From assembly GCA_002753515.1 (NCBI GenBank), contig PEAK01000028.1:1-48910 (forward strand): a stretch of DNA of 48,910 bases, in the 5' to 3' direction. Both the position numbers and the translations under genes were made by a program. Source of the DNA: Magnetococcales bacterium (GTDB lineage Bacteria; Pseudomonadota; Magnetococcia; Magnetococcales; UBA8363). The notes under the pieces are model-generated. The model worked only from the letters and a program-made list of their open reading frames with translations. It was not told the DNA's origin and ran no database searches. This document shows positions 7,685 to 16,305 of the stretch, piece after piece (the first letter of the stretch is position 1; each line of letters starts with the position of its first letter).

Positions 7685-10600
7685 ATGGAAACTGCCGCCA
7701 CAACGCTGCCAATGGGTGAGCCATTCTCGGAAAATCAATTGTTCCGGCATTATGGGCGTCTGACCTTGGATTGTTTTTCCGAGCATTTGCCCCCGGGGAC
7801 GCCGGTATCGGTATTTCCCAAGGGTATTTCCGGGATCAAGACGGGTTCCACATTGGAAGGCCATCATACGGGCCATTTGGAGGTGTACGCCGACAAGGAG
7901 CAACTTTCCTTCGTGCAAAAGGCGGTGGATCGCCTGCGCGAAGGGTTGCTGAATGAGGCCAATCCGGCTCCGGGACGTGCGAATCGTTCGACAATTCTAA
8001 AATTGGAAGAATTCAAGAACGCCCTGGAGTCGGGGCGCGAAGCCATGATGGCTGAAAATCCCTTTTATGAGTTGACGGGATTGATCTTTCGCCTCAATCA
8101 AACGGCCCTGAAGAATGCCTTTGTCGCCGATCAGATGGATGCGGATCGGCAACTCCCGGGGAGTATCAAGGTTGCCCGTTCCCTGATGCATTTGTGGGGT
8201 CGCGATGGGGCGATGATCGGTACGAATGAAAAAATTCGTGAAACCTTGGGCAAATTGTTATCGGTGGGCAAAATAGCCGTCGGGGTGTTTTTGTTCCTGC
8301 TATCGTCTTTGACGACCGCCAAGGCGATTGCGGACATGATGCAGGAACCGCGTTTCATCTCTCTTTTCGGCTCTGGTTTTTCGGGTGCGGAACAGGAGTT
8401 GGCGAGATGGTTCGCGGCTGTTTTCGTGGGTTTGGTGTTTTCGTCGATCATTTTGGATTTCAAGGATCGCATGTTTCAGGGGGTCGCGGAGGCGGGTCGG
8501 GTATTCAGGGGGATTTTCCAATCGTTCCAGAGGTTTCCACGTTGGATGGTGCTGTCGCTGTTTTTGACGGTGTTTTCCATATGGACCAACTACGATGGTA
8601 TCGTGCTGTTGTTCTCCAAGACGCAAGACTTGAGTTATCAGTGGCGTCTGATTGAAAAAAATGTGGTGGAGGCGTTGGGGGATCCGGGGCATGGCAATGG
8701 CGACAACCCAACCTCTTTGGCGGACCTGAGCGTTGTTTTGGATAAAACCGTGGCCGATATCACGGCCCGGTTTGACCGTATCCCCGAGGATGAAATGTCA
8801 GGGGCGGCCTCCAGTGGCAAGGCGGAAAAGGGTCCACGTTACTGGGCGAAATATTTCATTGTCCATGGTGGCTATGTCCCCGGGGAGCGGGATGTGGCCC
8901 GTGCCTACAAGCCCACGTCGGCGGCAGCGGGCATCGATCAATTGCTGGTCGATGCCCGGTTCGATCTGAAAACCCCGTTGCGGGACAAACTGCAGGCGGT
9001 GGTGGCCGAGTTTGTCAGGAAATTGGAGGAGAACCGCCTGGATGTCCTTGAAGAGATGAAAAAATTGGGCGGGCGAATGGTTTTGAAGAATTATTCCCTG
9101 GCCGAACTGCAAACGTTGTTCCAACTGGAGGCTTATCACGTCAACGCGAGCGTGAAAGCGGTGGTGGCCAAGCTGGAGGTGGGTACAACCGCCTTTGCCG
9201 CAGTGGTCCAGGAGATGGAGAAGGTCACCGCCCGGCATGTTGATCTGTTGCGCAAGGTTGATCAATACGGTATCGCGACCAATACGCAATACAAGATTGA
9301 CATCCAGATCGCCATTCCCCGGGTGGAAGCCATTGAGCGCTTGAAGCAGGGCGGCTTTCCCGAGGCCAAACGTCGCAGCCTGGAAGAGTTGCGGCAATTC
9401 CTTTTTGCCGTGTACGGCGTCTTTTTCGGGATGGTGATTCTGGGTCTGATATTGTTCGTTTCCGTGTTCATGGATTTGTCGGACCCGATCCTCTATAGCG
9501 CCATGGTGGCGCGTTGGGGGCGCCGTGACCGGCACTTTTTGGATGATAACCAGCAAAAATTGCAGCAATGGGAAGAGTCTTTCGTGCGGCGCTTGCGCAG
9601 TTTCTTCATTCGTCCCGAAATCCGTCCGGTCATGCCATCGATCTCCTGTCCCGGAAATATGATTTTTGCACATGTGTTCCATTATTACCTGGAAGGGATT
9701 TATCCGCATACCAAGGATCCCACATCACGGACGATCTTGGAAAAATTCAGGTTTTGGTTTGGCGATTTATTTTCCAATACCCGCATGGTCGGGGTACTGG
9801 GATACAACAGTCGCCAGGGGGCGATTCGCAAATTCATTAAAAACAAGGAGGTGTGTGCGCCGCAGTTCATCAATCGTATTTTTCCCGGTTTTTTGGATCC
9901 CTTCACTCCCGGTTCCAGCCACTTTGATACGTTACGACAGCGCCTTGTCGGGGCGCAGGCGGGATTGGAAGCGCGCTTCCAGGAGGAATTGGCGTCTGTT
10001 GGCCAGGCGATCGCCCAGTCAGAGGCGGATCGGATTCCGCTTTCGTCTCCTGGCTTGGACGCCGAAGGGTCTGTTGTCCGTCCCCGGACTGGGGCGATCC
10101 ATTGGATCAGGAGAGCGTTGTCGGGGTCGTTCCTTGCCCCCCCTGATCCGTGTCCATTGACCCGTATCCGTTGGCTCGGGCGGGTTTGGTCGCAGCGCAG
10201 TCAGGGGGAAACCAGCCAATTCCATCTGGCCTCTTTCGCCCCGATCATCAAGGATTGGCTGAGCGTCAGCAAATTTCCCGCATTGCATGAGTCCACCATA
10301 GTGCCCATGGAGGGATTGTTGCAAAGCATTCCCAACCGTCGCATGCTGGAAGACGCCTTGGAGTTGCATGCGGCTTATGCGGAGATGGAAGTGTTGAGAC
10401 AGGCGCTCACCGAGATCCTGGGACTCTCCATGTTTCACGGGGATATGCTGGACAAGGGGATCTTGCATGCCATCCTGAATGCCACCGGCTTTCCGGAAAT
10501 GAGTGAAATCTTTTTGTTCCAAAGACAGGAAATCCATGTCCTGGAAAAACGCCTGGAGGGGATACGGGTGCGTCTGGATTCAACCCATAAGGTACTCAGG

Positions 10601-12178
10601 GCCTTGGTGGACAACCAGGATGCCATTGTGGAGGTGTTGACCCGTATCCGCACCCACCATTTAAGTCCGATGCATGTCATTCTGGAACGGATGGAGAATC
10701 GGCCATTCTTTGAAAAATCGTTGCGTCTGGACGTGTTGTTTCGCGATTTGATCAACATGGAGCGTTTCATGATCAGGTTGTGGGACGCCAACGCCGATGG
10801 GGGGGATGCGGCGGTACGGGAGGCGGAGAGTGCTACGGGTGCGGGGGAACGTGAGTCTGAAGCCAATCCCATGCTGCGTTACCTGATATGCGACCGGGGG
10901 GAATCGCAATGGACGTTGCTGGAAAAAATGGCCCAGTTGGAACAACATGCCGATGAAACGCATAAAAAACTGAATGCCATCGTGTTTGTCTTGACGTTCG
11001 TGGACAAGTTGGCGGTCAAGGTTCGCGGCCAGTTGGAGGAGATTCTCGACATTCAACAGCAGGTGATTGCCCGGGATCGGCGCCACAAGGTGGAAATGTT
11101 AGGGGGCGTTGGCATCGCCGATCGCAAAATATCGGACTTTATGGATAATAACCGACTGTTCTTCATGTCGTTACCCTCCCGGGTCAATACCATCTTTGAG
11201 AAAATCGATCTGTTGCTTCAGGATCCCGGCGTGGCGGAACCCCATAATGTGGAATTGTTTCGTGGGGTCGAGGCCCGGGTGTTCAAGCTGAACCAATTCA
11301 TGAAACACACCCTGGAATTTTTCGATGGTCGCCGCGAACGTCTGGAACTGCCCCCATCGTTGTCGTTTTCCGGCCCGGTCAGCGCGGATATCGCCGGGGC
11401 GTTGTCCGATGACCCCCTGGCGGGAATCGAGGCGCTGGCGGGTGATTTGAACTCCCCGGACGCTGTTCTCCTGATCCTGAAAAAAGCACGCACCGCATTG
11501 CGCGAAATCAGTCTGGTGGAATGGGATCTCCTCAAATTACCGATTCCACCGCAAAATGTTATGGAAATATTTGAAGAGAACAAAGGATTCATCGAAAATG
11601 CCTGGGTTGAGGTGGAACGGTTGCAAGCCGCCATCGACTCGGGAGCAACGGCTGCGAATCCCATGGATTATGCATCGTTGGCGGACCAGGGGCGTGTGTT
11701 GCTGCAGGCCTTGGAGGGGATTCTCAAGCGTGTGGATGTTTTTCCCGTCGTTGATCGGCGTATGGCCAACGAATATGCCCTGGTGGATGCCAGTGCTGGC
11801 CGCAGAGCTGCCGACAAGGGACAGGACAGCCGTTGCCCAGCTCCCGTGAAACCTTCGCGACGGTCGATGGAACGGGTTGTTGCCTTTCATCCCGTGGAAC
11901 TGCGATTTTCCGGTGTGGGCATCATCCAGGGGGTGTTGCGTGATGTCAGTAAAACCGGGGCCTGTATCGAAAGCGATGACATGCCCCCTCCCATCCTGAA
12001 ACAGGAAACGGAAGGGACGATTCGCCTGCTTGCGGACAAACAGGGCAACAAAATGAGCTGTCGGGTACAGCGGTTGACGGGTCGCATGATCGGTTTAAAG
12101 ATTGATGAGTCGAATCAGGCTGGTTTTGCCCAGGTGATCCGCCGGGAGGTCACGGGGGGTCGCCCCGCAATCGTCTGA
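7685..12178 (+). CDS. Giant four-helix membrane protein with C-terminal PilZ domain
   Basis: A 1497-residue protein. Soluble N-terminal region about 1-195. Three membrane segments lie at about 197-220 (VGVFLFLLSSLTTAKAIADM), 241-260 and 286-308. A largely helical, probably extracytoplasmic region spans about 309-572, and a fourth segment lies at about 573-598 (GVFFGMVILGLILFVSVFM). A long cytoplasmic helical region follows to about 1385. The last 100 residues match PilZ: an RSMER (RxxxR) motif near residue 1393 and DVSKTGAC (DxSxxG) near 1420, the two c-di-GMP contact motifs. I recognise no family for the middle of the protein. Binding of c-di-GMP as an output switch is a family-based inference. 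It lies directly upstream of the chemotaxis genes, co-directional, with a 129-bp gap. Confidence 0.85.
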   Translation: METAATTLPMGEPFSENQLFRHYGRLTLDCFSEHLPPGTPVSVFPKGISGIKTGSTLEGHHTGHLEVYADKEQLSFVQKAVDRLREGLLNEANPAPGRANRSTILKLEEFKNALESGREAMMAENPFYELTGLIFRLNQTALKNAFVADQMDADRQLPGSIKVARSLMHLWGRDGAMIGTNEKIRETLGKLLSVGKIAVGVFLFLLSSLTTAKAIADMMQEPRFISLFGSGFSGAEQELARWFAAVFVGLVFSSIILDFKDRMFQGVAEAGRVFRGIFQSFQRFPRWMVLSLFLTVFSIWTNYDGIVLLFSKTQDLSYQWRLIEKNVVEALGDPGHGNGDNPTSLADLSVVLDKTVADITARFDRIPEDEMSGAASSGKAEKGPRYWAKYFIVHGGYVPGERDVARAYKPTSAAAGIDQLLVDARFDLKTPLRDKLQAVVAEFVRKLEENRLDVLEEMKKLGGRMVLKNYSLAELQTLFQLEAYHVNASVKAVVAKLEVGTTAFAAVVQEMEKVTARHVDLLRKVDQYGIATNTQYKIDIQIAIPRVEAIERLKQGGFPEAKRRSLEELRQFLFAVYGVFFGMVILGLILFVSVFMDLSDPILYSAMVARWGRRDRHFLDDNQQKLQQWEESFVRRLRSFFIRPEIRPVMPSISCPGNMIFAHVFHYYLEGIYPHTKDPTSRTILEKFRFWFGDLFSNTRMVGVLGYNSRQGAIRKFIKNKEVCAPQFINRIFPGFLDPFTPGSSHFDTLRQRLVGAQAGLEARFQEELASVGQAIAQSEADRIPLSSPGLDAEGSVVRPRTGAIHWIRRALSGSFLAPPDPCPLTRIRWLGRVWSQRSQGETSQFHLASFAPIIKDWLSVSKFPALHESTIVPMEGLLQSIPNRRMLEDALELHAAYAEMEVLRQALTEILGLSMFHGDMLDKGILHAILNATGFPEMSEIFLFQRQEIHVLEKRLEGIRVRLDSTHKVLRALVDNQDAIVEVLTRIRTHHLSPMHVILERMENRPFFEKSLRLDVLFRDLINMERFMIRLWDANADGGDAAVREAESATGAGERESEANPMLRYLICDRGESQWTLLEKMAQLEQHADETHKKLNAIVFVLTFVDKLAVKVRGQLEEILDIQQQVIARDRRHKVEMLGGVGIADRKISDFMDNNRLFFMSLPSRVNTIFEKIDLLLQDPGVAEPHNVELFRGVEARVFKLNQFMKHTLEFFDGRRERLELPPSLSFSGPVSADIAGALSDDPLAGIEALAGDLNSPDAVLLILKKARTALREISLVEWDLLKLPIPPQNVMEIFEENKGFIENAWVEVERLQAAIDSGATAANPMDYASLADQGRVLLQALEGILKRVDVFPVVDRRMANEYALVDASAGRRAADKGQDSRCPAPVKPSRRSMERVVAFHPVELRFSGVGIIQGVLRDVSKTGACIESDDMPPPILKQETEGTIRLLADKQGNKMSCRVQRLTGRMIGLKIDESNQAGFAQVIRREVTGGRPAIV

Positions 12179-12307
12179 CGTGTTTGACGATGGATGGTGG
12201 CGTGAAGTCTTGGCGGGAATTGTTTTGCGTTTGGTTTTTTACTTAACATGAGATATGGCTTGATGTAGACTATTCCCACAATCAATCCGAATCGTGAGGA
12301 GACAAGG

Positions 12308-13123
12308 ATGGAAGCCAAATTTTCCTTGGATGCCGACTATCTGGTGTTTACGGTTGCTGGAACCCCCTACGGGGTCATTTCTCACGATATCGTCTCTGTC
12401 ATCGACATGCTGGAATTTACTGCCGTCCCCGACAGCACCCCCGAACTGCGCGGTGTCATCCCTTTTCGCGAGGGTAACCTGCCACTCTTTGATTTGCGGG
12501 TGTTCCTCGGCTCCAAGGCTCGCACCCAGGAAATTAAAGAGTTGGTGGAAACCATGGGGATGCGCAAGCAGGACCATATCAACTGGATCAACAAGCTGAA
12601 GGATGAGGTTTTTAACAATAAGCTCGTTACGGTGCAGACCAATCCCCATTTGTGCGCCTTCGGCAAATGGTACGATACGTTCACATCGGATAATGCCAAT
12701 CTGAATAGTTATATGGCCCGCTTTGATACGCCCCACAAGGCGATCCACAAGGTGGGTGCCGATGCGACGGATTTGCTCAAGGAGGGGAAAAAGGAGGAAG
12801 CCATCACTATTATTCGCACGGCGGAGGCGGGAGTACTGAAATCGCTGTTGGAGTTGTTCGACGGTATTGGCGAGCTGGTCAAGCGCTACATGTTGGAGTA
12901 TGTCGTAGTGTTCAGTTCAGAGGGGGTCCAGTTCGGCATGGCGGTTGACGATATCCGTTTCTTCAGTCGCCTGGACCATATTGAACATCCCCTGCAATCC
13001 AACATTACCAGTGGTGGCGCAGATGTGGTCCAGGCTATCGGGCGCTATCGCAAGGACAACAGCGACGAGTTGCACGATGTCCTCCTGTTGGATATTTCCC
13101 GCTTCCTGGAACATTTCAATTGA
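12308..13123 (+). CDS. CheW-like adaptor with an inserted CZB zinc-binding domain
   Basis: A 271-residue protein with a strong GAGGAGACAAGG ribosome-binding site. Residues 1-75 are the first half of a CheW fold (YLVFTVAGTPYGVISHDIVS, LRGVIPFREGNLPLFDLR). Residues about 80-195 are a helical CZB domain: H90 in DHINW, C116 in HLCAFGKWYD, and H143/H147 in PHKAIHK supply the usual three-His/one-Cys zinc site. Residues about 196-271 return to the CheW fold (YVVVFSSEGVQFGMAVDDI, VLLLDISRFLEHF). The zinc domain is therefore inserted in the middle of the adaptor rather than fused to one end. CZB domains sense zinc or oxidants such as HOCl in known receptors; sensing here is inferred. The last 8 bp overlap the convergent gene at 13116. 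Confidence 0.88.
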   Translation: MEAKFSLDADYLVFTVAGTPYGVISHDIVSVIDMLEFTAVPDSTPELRGVIPFREGNLPLFDLRVFLGSKARTQEIKELVETMGMRKQDHINWINKLKDEVFNNKLVTVQTNPHLCAFGKWYDTFTSDNANLNSYMARFDTPHKAIHKVGADATDLLKEGKKEEAITIIRTAEAGVLKSLLELFDGIGELVKRYMLEYVVVFSSEGVQFGMAVDDIRFFSRLDHIEHPLQSNITSGGADVVQAIGRYRKDNSDELHDVLLLDISRFLEHFN

Positions 13124-14285
13124 CACGCCCGCCCGTTGGCACTTCGGGGCAGCTTTGCGGGTCGGTCAGGTAGGCATCGACCCCTTGTTTGGCAAGCCGC
13201 TCCAGATAACACGAATAATGCGTACTCCATTGGCGCAACGTGTCGTCGGTCAGGAGTCCGGTCACATTGTTGATGTCAGCGGCAGCCACCTCCACGCGCG
13301 GTAGTGTCAGGATATCCATGATGGCCTGAACCAACAGCATGTTGGTCAGCAGGGTGCCGGAATATTTCGGCGAACAGGGGGGGAGATCCTTGTTGCGGGT
13401 ACAGGCGTCCAACCATTGCGTCAGCTCGGTGGGCGTTTTGGCTTGCAGGTGCTGGATGGCCTCGTGGAGTGCGGTTGCGTCAAATCCGTGCCCGTCCACG
13501 TGCCCCTGGTGCAATAGATGGCTGGCCTCCAGGCAGCGCAAGGCGGGGTAGATGCCCTTGAGGAGAGGGGGGGAGATGGCGGTGACGGGCTGATGCGACT
13601 GAAGGATGGCTTGCGGAATCGCTTTGCCTTTGTGCAGGTATGCGTCCAACAGGGTGTGGGCTGCGTGGCTATCGGCTGGACTCAAGGGGGTGACGGAGCA
13701 GTCGGGGGGCAGGACTCCCCGGATTTGTGAGCAGAACAGGCGGTGCCAGGATTTGGCCCCGAGGTCGCTGCCCCAGGTGGCGTTGGCACCGGCAACCTCA
13801 AAACTGCCGCCGCCGATATCCAGGATCCACGGGGTGGTCAATTCGTTTTTTAATATTTTTTGTGTGGCCTCATAACCGTAGCGTCCCTCGACTTCCTGGG
13901 GAATGATGAAAAACGGGACGCCTGTTTTTTGGTGGATTCGGTGGAGGATGGCGGTGACGCGGGACGGTTTTCCCGATGCCATGGCGTAGCGCCAGGCGGA
14001 AAATCCACCGGCTATGGCGGTACATGCGCCGGGGAGTCCTGCTTCCCGGGGCAGGTTGGTGAGGGCCTGGATGGTGTCTGTCAGGGTGGCATCGGGTATG
14101 GCATCGGCCCAGACATCCGCCAAATAGTCGATGGCAGCCTTTGCGGAATGGGTCGTGTCGAGGGCTCCGACGCGAATCCCGGTTGATCCGACATCAAAAC
14201 CGATGCGGCAGGTTGGTTCCTGGGCATGCGCCAATCCCGGAACCATCAGAATCAACAAAATCAATTTTGCGAGGCGAATGATCAT
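13116..14285 (-). CDS. Periplasmic Ppx/GppA-like actin-fold phosphatase homologue
   Basis: A 389-residue protein with a signal peptide ending in AHA (about residues 1-21). CRIGFDVGSTGIRVGALD matches the first phosphate-binding motif of the Ppx/GppA (sugar kinase/Hsp70/actin) fold, and PWILDIGGGSFEVAGAN matches the second; an EVEGRYGYEA segment resembles the region with the catalytic Glu. Normal Ppx/GppA enzymes are cytoplasmic and hydrolyse polyphosphate or pppGpp. Export makes the substrate uncertain and points to an apyrase-like or periplasmic phosphatase role. Its 3' end overlaps the convergent CheW-CZB gene by 8 bp, and it transcribes against the chemotaxis operon. Confidence 0.72.
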   Translation of the reverse strand: MIIRLAKLILLILMVPGLAHAQEPTCRIGFDVGSTGIRVGALDTTHSAKAAIDYLADVWADAIPDATLTDTIQALTNLPREAGLPGACTAIAGGFSAWRYAMASGKPSRVTAILHRIHQKTGVPFFIIPQEVEGRYGYEATQKILKNELTTPWILDIGGGSFEVAGANATWGSDLGAKSWHRLFCSQIRGVLPPDCSVTPLSPADSHAAHTLLDAYLHKGKAIPQAILQSHQPVTAISPPLLKGIYPALRCLEASHLLHQGHVDGHGFDATALHEAIQHLQAKTPTELTQWLDACTRNKDLPPCSPKYSGTLLTNMLLVQAIMDILTLPRVEVAAADINNVTGLLTDDTLRQWSTHYSCYLERLAKQGVDAYLTDPQSCPEVPTGGRVN

Positions 14286-14345
14286 AGAGCTGAAATGTTC
14301 CCATGATGGAGTCGTTGCCTGGGTTCCAGGTGTTCTGGGGCAAGA

Positions 14346-14762
14346 TCAATCATTACGTTTGGCCAGCGCCGCCAGGAGGTAGTCCACATCTTCAACCATG
14401 GCCACAGCGGCCTTGAAAGCCTCTTCGGCGTTGGCCTCCTTGTAGGTGTGGGCAGAGATGTTACGGGCCTTGTGGTATGCGAACCAATGCAAAGGATCGG
14501 CGATCAATCCAAGGCGGGCGGCGATTCGGAACAACTCTTTGCGGGTATACACGGGGTCTGCCGATTCCGGGTTGACGTTTTCGGCAATCCATCGCTGCAT
14601 GAGTGTCCAGGAGAGATTATAGGTATATTCAAATCGCTGAATGACCGAATCACGCAGGGCCAGGGCCAACTCTTCGCTTTCCCCCTTCTTCCCCTCATGG
14701 AGACGGAGTGCCGCTTTCAGCGTATCCAACGCCTTGTTCAGTGTGTCCAACTCCAAAGCCAT
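14346..14762 (-). CDS. HI0074-type HEPN protein (nucleotidyltransferase substrate-binding family), orphan
   Basis: A 138-residue all-helical protein. The first half contains LRDSVIQRFEYTYNLSWTLM, typical of the HI0074/HEPN family. The C-terminal half holds KARNISAHTYKE, giving an R-x4-H motif of the HEPN RNase type. Known members pair with a small MNT nucleotidyltransferase (HI0073/MntA type) that acts as antitoxin or partner by modifying the HEPN protein. No MNT gene lies on either side: a palindromic element occupies the upstream flank and the Ppx-like gene starts 60 bp downstream. The partner may have been lost or lie elsewhere. Confidence 0.78.
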   Translation of the reverse strand: MALELDTLNKALDTLKAALRLHEGKKGESEELALALRDSVIQRFEYTYNLSWTLMQRWIAENVNPESADPVYTRKELFRIAARLGLIADPLHWFAYHKARNISAHTYKEANAEEAFKAAVAMVEDVDYLLAALAKRND

Positions 14763-14779
14763 CGCACATCTCCACGCGT

Positions 14780-15005
14780 TAAACCGCAGCTATCTTGGGA
14801 TTCGTAGTTCTTGTCATCCACGCCCCCGATTAAAGCATTCGAGGGCAGGCTTCAGCGGGGATCCAGAGCCCGTCATTCCCGCGAAGGCGGGAACCCCGAA
14901 TGCCTGAATCGGGGGGGACCTACACACCCTTCTCTGACTTTCTGGATTCCCGCTTTCGCGGGAATGACGCTAGAAAACTACGTGTCCCGCGTTGGTTGCG
15001 GTTTA
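14780..15005. repeat. MITE-like palindromic element, type 1, copy E (long form)
   Basis: About 226 bp, from TAAACCGCAGCTATCTTGGG to GTTGGTTGCGGTTTA. Between the ends are the enlarged-apex hairpin (GCCCCCGATTAAAGCATTCG), an extra hairpin-like unit CGTCATTCCCGCGAAGGCGG with a second GAATGCCTGAATCGGGG segment, and the usual ATTCCCGCTTTCGCGGGAAT hairpin. The copy is longer than the others because of an internal duplication. It starts 18 bp upstream of the HEPN gene. The following 230 bp to 15235 hold no clear gene. Confidence 0.88.
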
Positions 15006-15235
15006 ACTACTGCATTCATTATTGCATTCGTCATTGGTTCTCGCAAGGAAATTGCCCGATACACCCCGCTACCTCCTTCCCAGCCTGTCGCGATACTTGG
15101 ACAAAGACACTATACTTTGGTGTAGTTTCCATGGTAACTTTTCCCAATGTACGCTCAAGGGATGGGTTTGCCCGTTATCGTTTGACTCGCAAGGTTTTTT
15201 TCGGGACGCACGCTTTTTTTCAAAGCGGGGAAATC

Positions 15236-15715
15236 ATGAGAAGCTCTGATACAACCGATCGGTCGTTTACCGAGGGCCGCGACGTTCTGGCACTGATGAT
15301 TTTTTCCCTGGGTGGCCAGTTTTTCGCCTGCCACAGCTCCGAGATACGCGAACTGTTGCCCGTGCAACCGATCACCAGTGTGCCGGGGGCCCCGGAGCAT
15401 TTCCTGGGGGTCATCGATGTGCGCGGAGGTATCGAGTCGATCATCGATCTGCATCACCTGCTCAAATTGGAAAAGGATCGTGGCAGTTCCCGGCAACGGA
15501 TCATGATCGCCCGTCATGGCAATCTGGTTTCGGGATTGTTGGTGGACTCGGTGGAGGATATCCTTAACATTTCCCAAGAGGAGGTCAAGGAAGTGATGTT
15601 CACCTTGAATGAGAGTGTCGGTGCCTTGGCAACGGGCCAGATTCGTTACCGCAGTGGTTATGCCATTCTCCTGGATATGGGGAAGATTTTTTCCTTGGCG
15701 GGTGGGGCGGCCTGA
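15236..15715 (+). CDS. cheW: CheW chemotaxis adaptor
   Basis: A 159-residue protein starting MRSSDTTDRSF. GGGGA lies five bases before the ATG; in-frame starts further upstream would read through the palindromic element and are rejected. From residue about 15 the sequence is a complete CheW fold: LALMIFSLGGQFFACHSSEI, VPGAPEHFLGVIDVRG, IIDLHHLLKLE, RIMIARHGNLVSGLLVDSVED and AILLDMGKIFSL. CheW couples receptors to the CheA kinase. It is the first gene of a tight run: the next CheW-like gene begins 1 bp after its stop and the receptor gene follows. Confidence 0.88.
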   Translation: MRSSDTTDRSFTEGRDVLALMIFSLGGQFFACHSSEIRELLPVQPITSVPGAPEHFLGVIDVRGGIESIIDLHHLLKLEKDRGSSRQRIMIARHGNLVSGLLVDSVEDILNISQEEVKEVMFTLNESVGALATGQIRYRSGYAILLDMGKIFSLAGGAA

Positions 15716-15716
15716 C

Positions 15717-16268
15717 GTGAAGGCGGGGGATGGCGATCCCGGTGACCATGCCGGGTGCGATGTTGGCGATGATCGCCTGGATGGGGCTGGTGCGGCATCG
15801 GGTCTGGAAATATTGGTTTTTGGTATCCTGAACTTCACCTTTGGTATTGAGAGTCGGCAGATTGAGCGCGTGGGGGCGGTGACTGATGCCCCTGTTGGCA
15901 CCGATCTTTATTATTTTCATGAAAAATTGCCGCTTCGGGCTTTGATCGGGGCTTACCGGATCCCATCGGTGATATTTCCACGCGGCACCGGGAGCAACAT
16001 CGGCATCATCGTGGACCGGCTGGCCGATTTCCGTACGGTTGACCCTCGGGAAATGATGGAAATTCCGCGTATCATGCAAGGCAGTTCCGCCATGACCCCC
16101 CTGTCGTTCATTGTCAGCGATGGTCGCGAGATGGTGTTCGTCGTCGACCTGGAGCGTCTCATCGGGATGGAAACGCATGGTCGGGATATGCCGCTTCCCG
16201 GGGGGATTAAAACGCGACGTGTCGTTGATCCGGTGAGTGCCCGGTCCCGGGGCTTTCCTTTAACCTGA
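15717..16268 (+). CDS. Divergent CheW-like protein
   Basis: About 183 residues from a GTG one base after the stop of the preceding CheW. The first 20 residues look non-conserved, so the true start may be later. The core follows CheW order: ILVFGILNFTFGIESRQIE, LPLRALIGAYRIPSVIFPRG, NIGIIVDRLADFRTVDPREM and PLSFIVSDGREMVFVVDLER. Conservation is weaker than in the neighbour, and the usual G-x-hydrophobic ring is altered. It may be a second adaptor giving another kinase or receptor contact, or a CheV-like piece without a receiver. It is translationally coupled to its neighbours. Confidence 0.75.
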   Translation: MKAGDGDPGDHAGCDVGDDRLDGAGAASGLEILVFGILNFTFGIESRQIERVGAVTDAPVGTDLYYFHEKLPLRALIGAYRIPSVIFPRGTGSNIGIIVDRLADFRTVDPREMMEIPRIMQGSSAMTPLSFIVSDGREMVFVVDLERLIGMETHGRDMPLPGGIKTRRVVDPVSARSRGFPLT

Positions 16269-16305
16269 ATTTTAGTGCTGGGCTTCTAGGGCTGTGGGGG
16301 TTGCC

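Noticed and set aside
14900-15235. Longer N-terminus for the CheW at 15236
   Set aside because: The upstream frame reads through the MITE and lacks conservation; the ATG at 15236 has a good ribosome-binding site.
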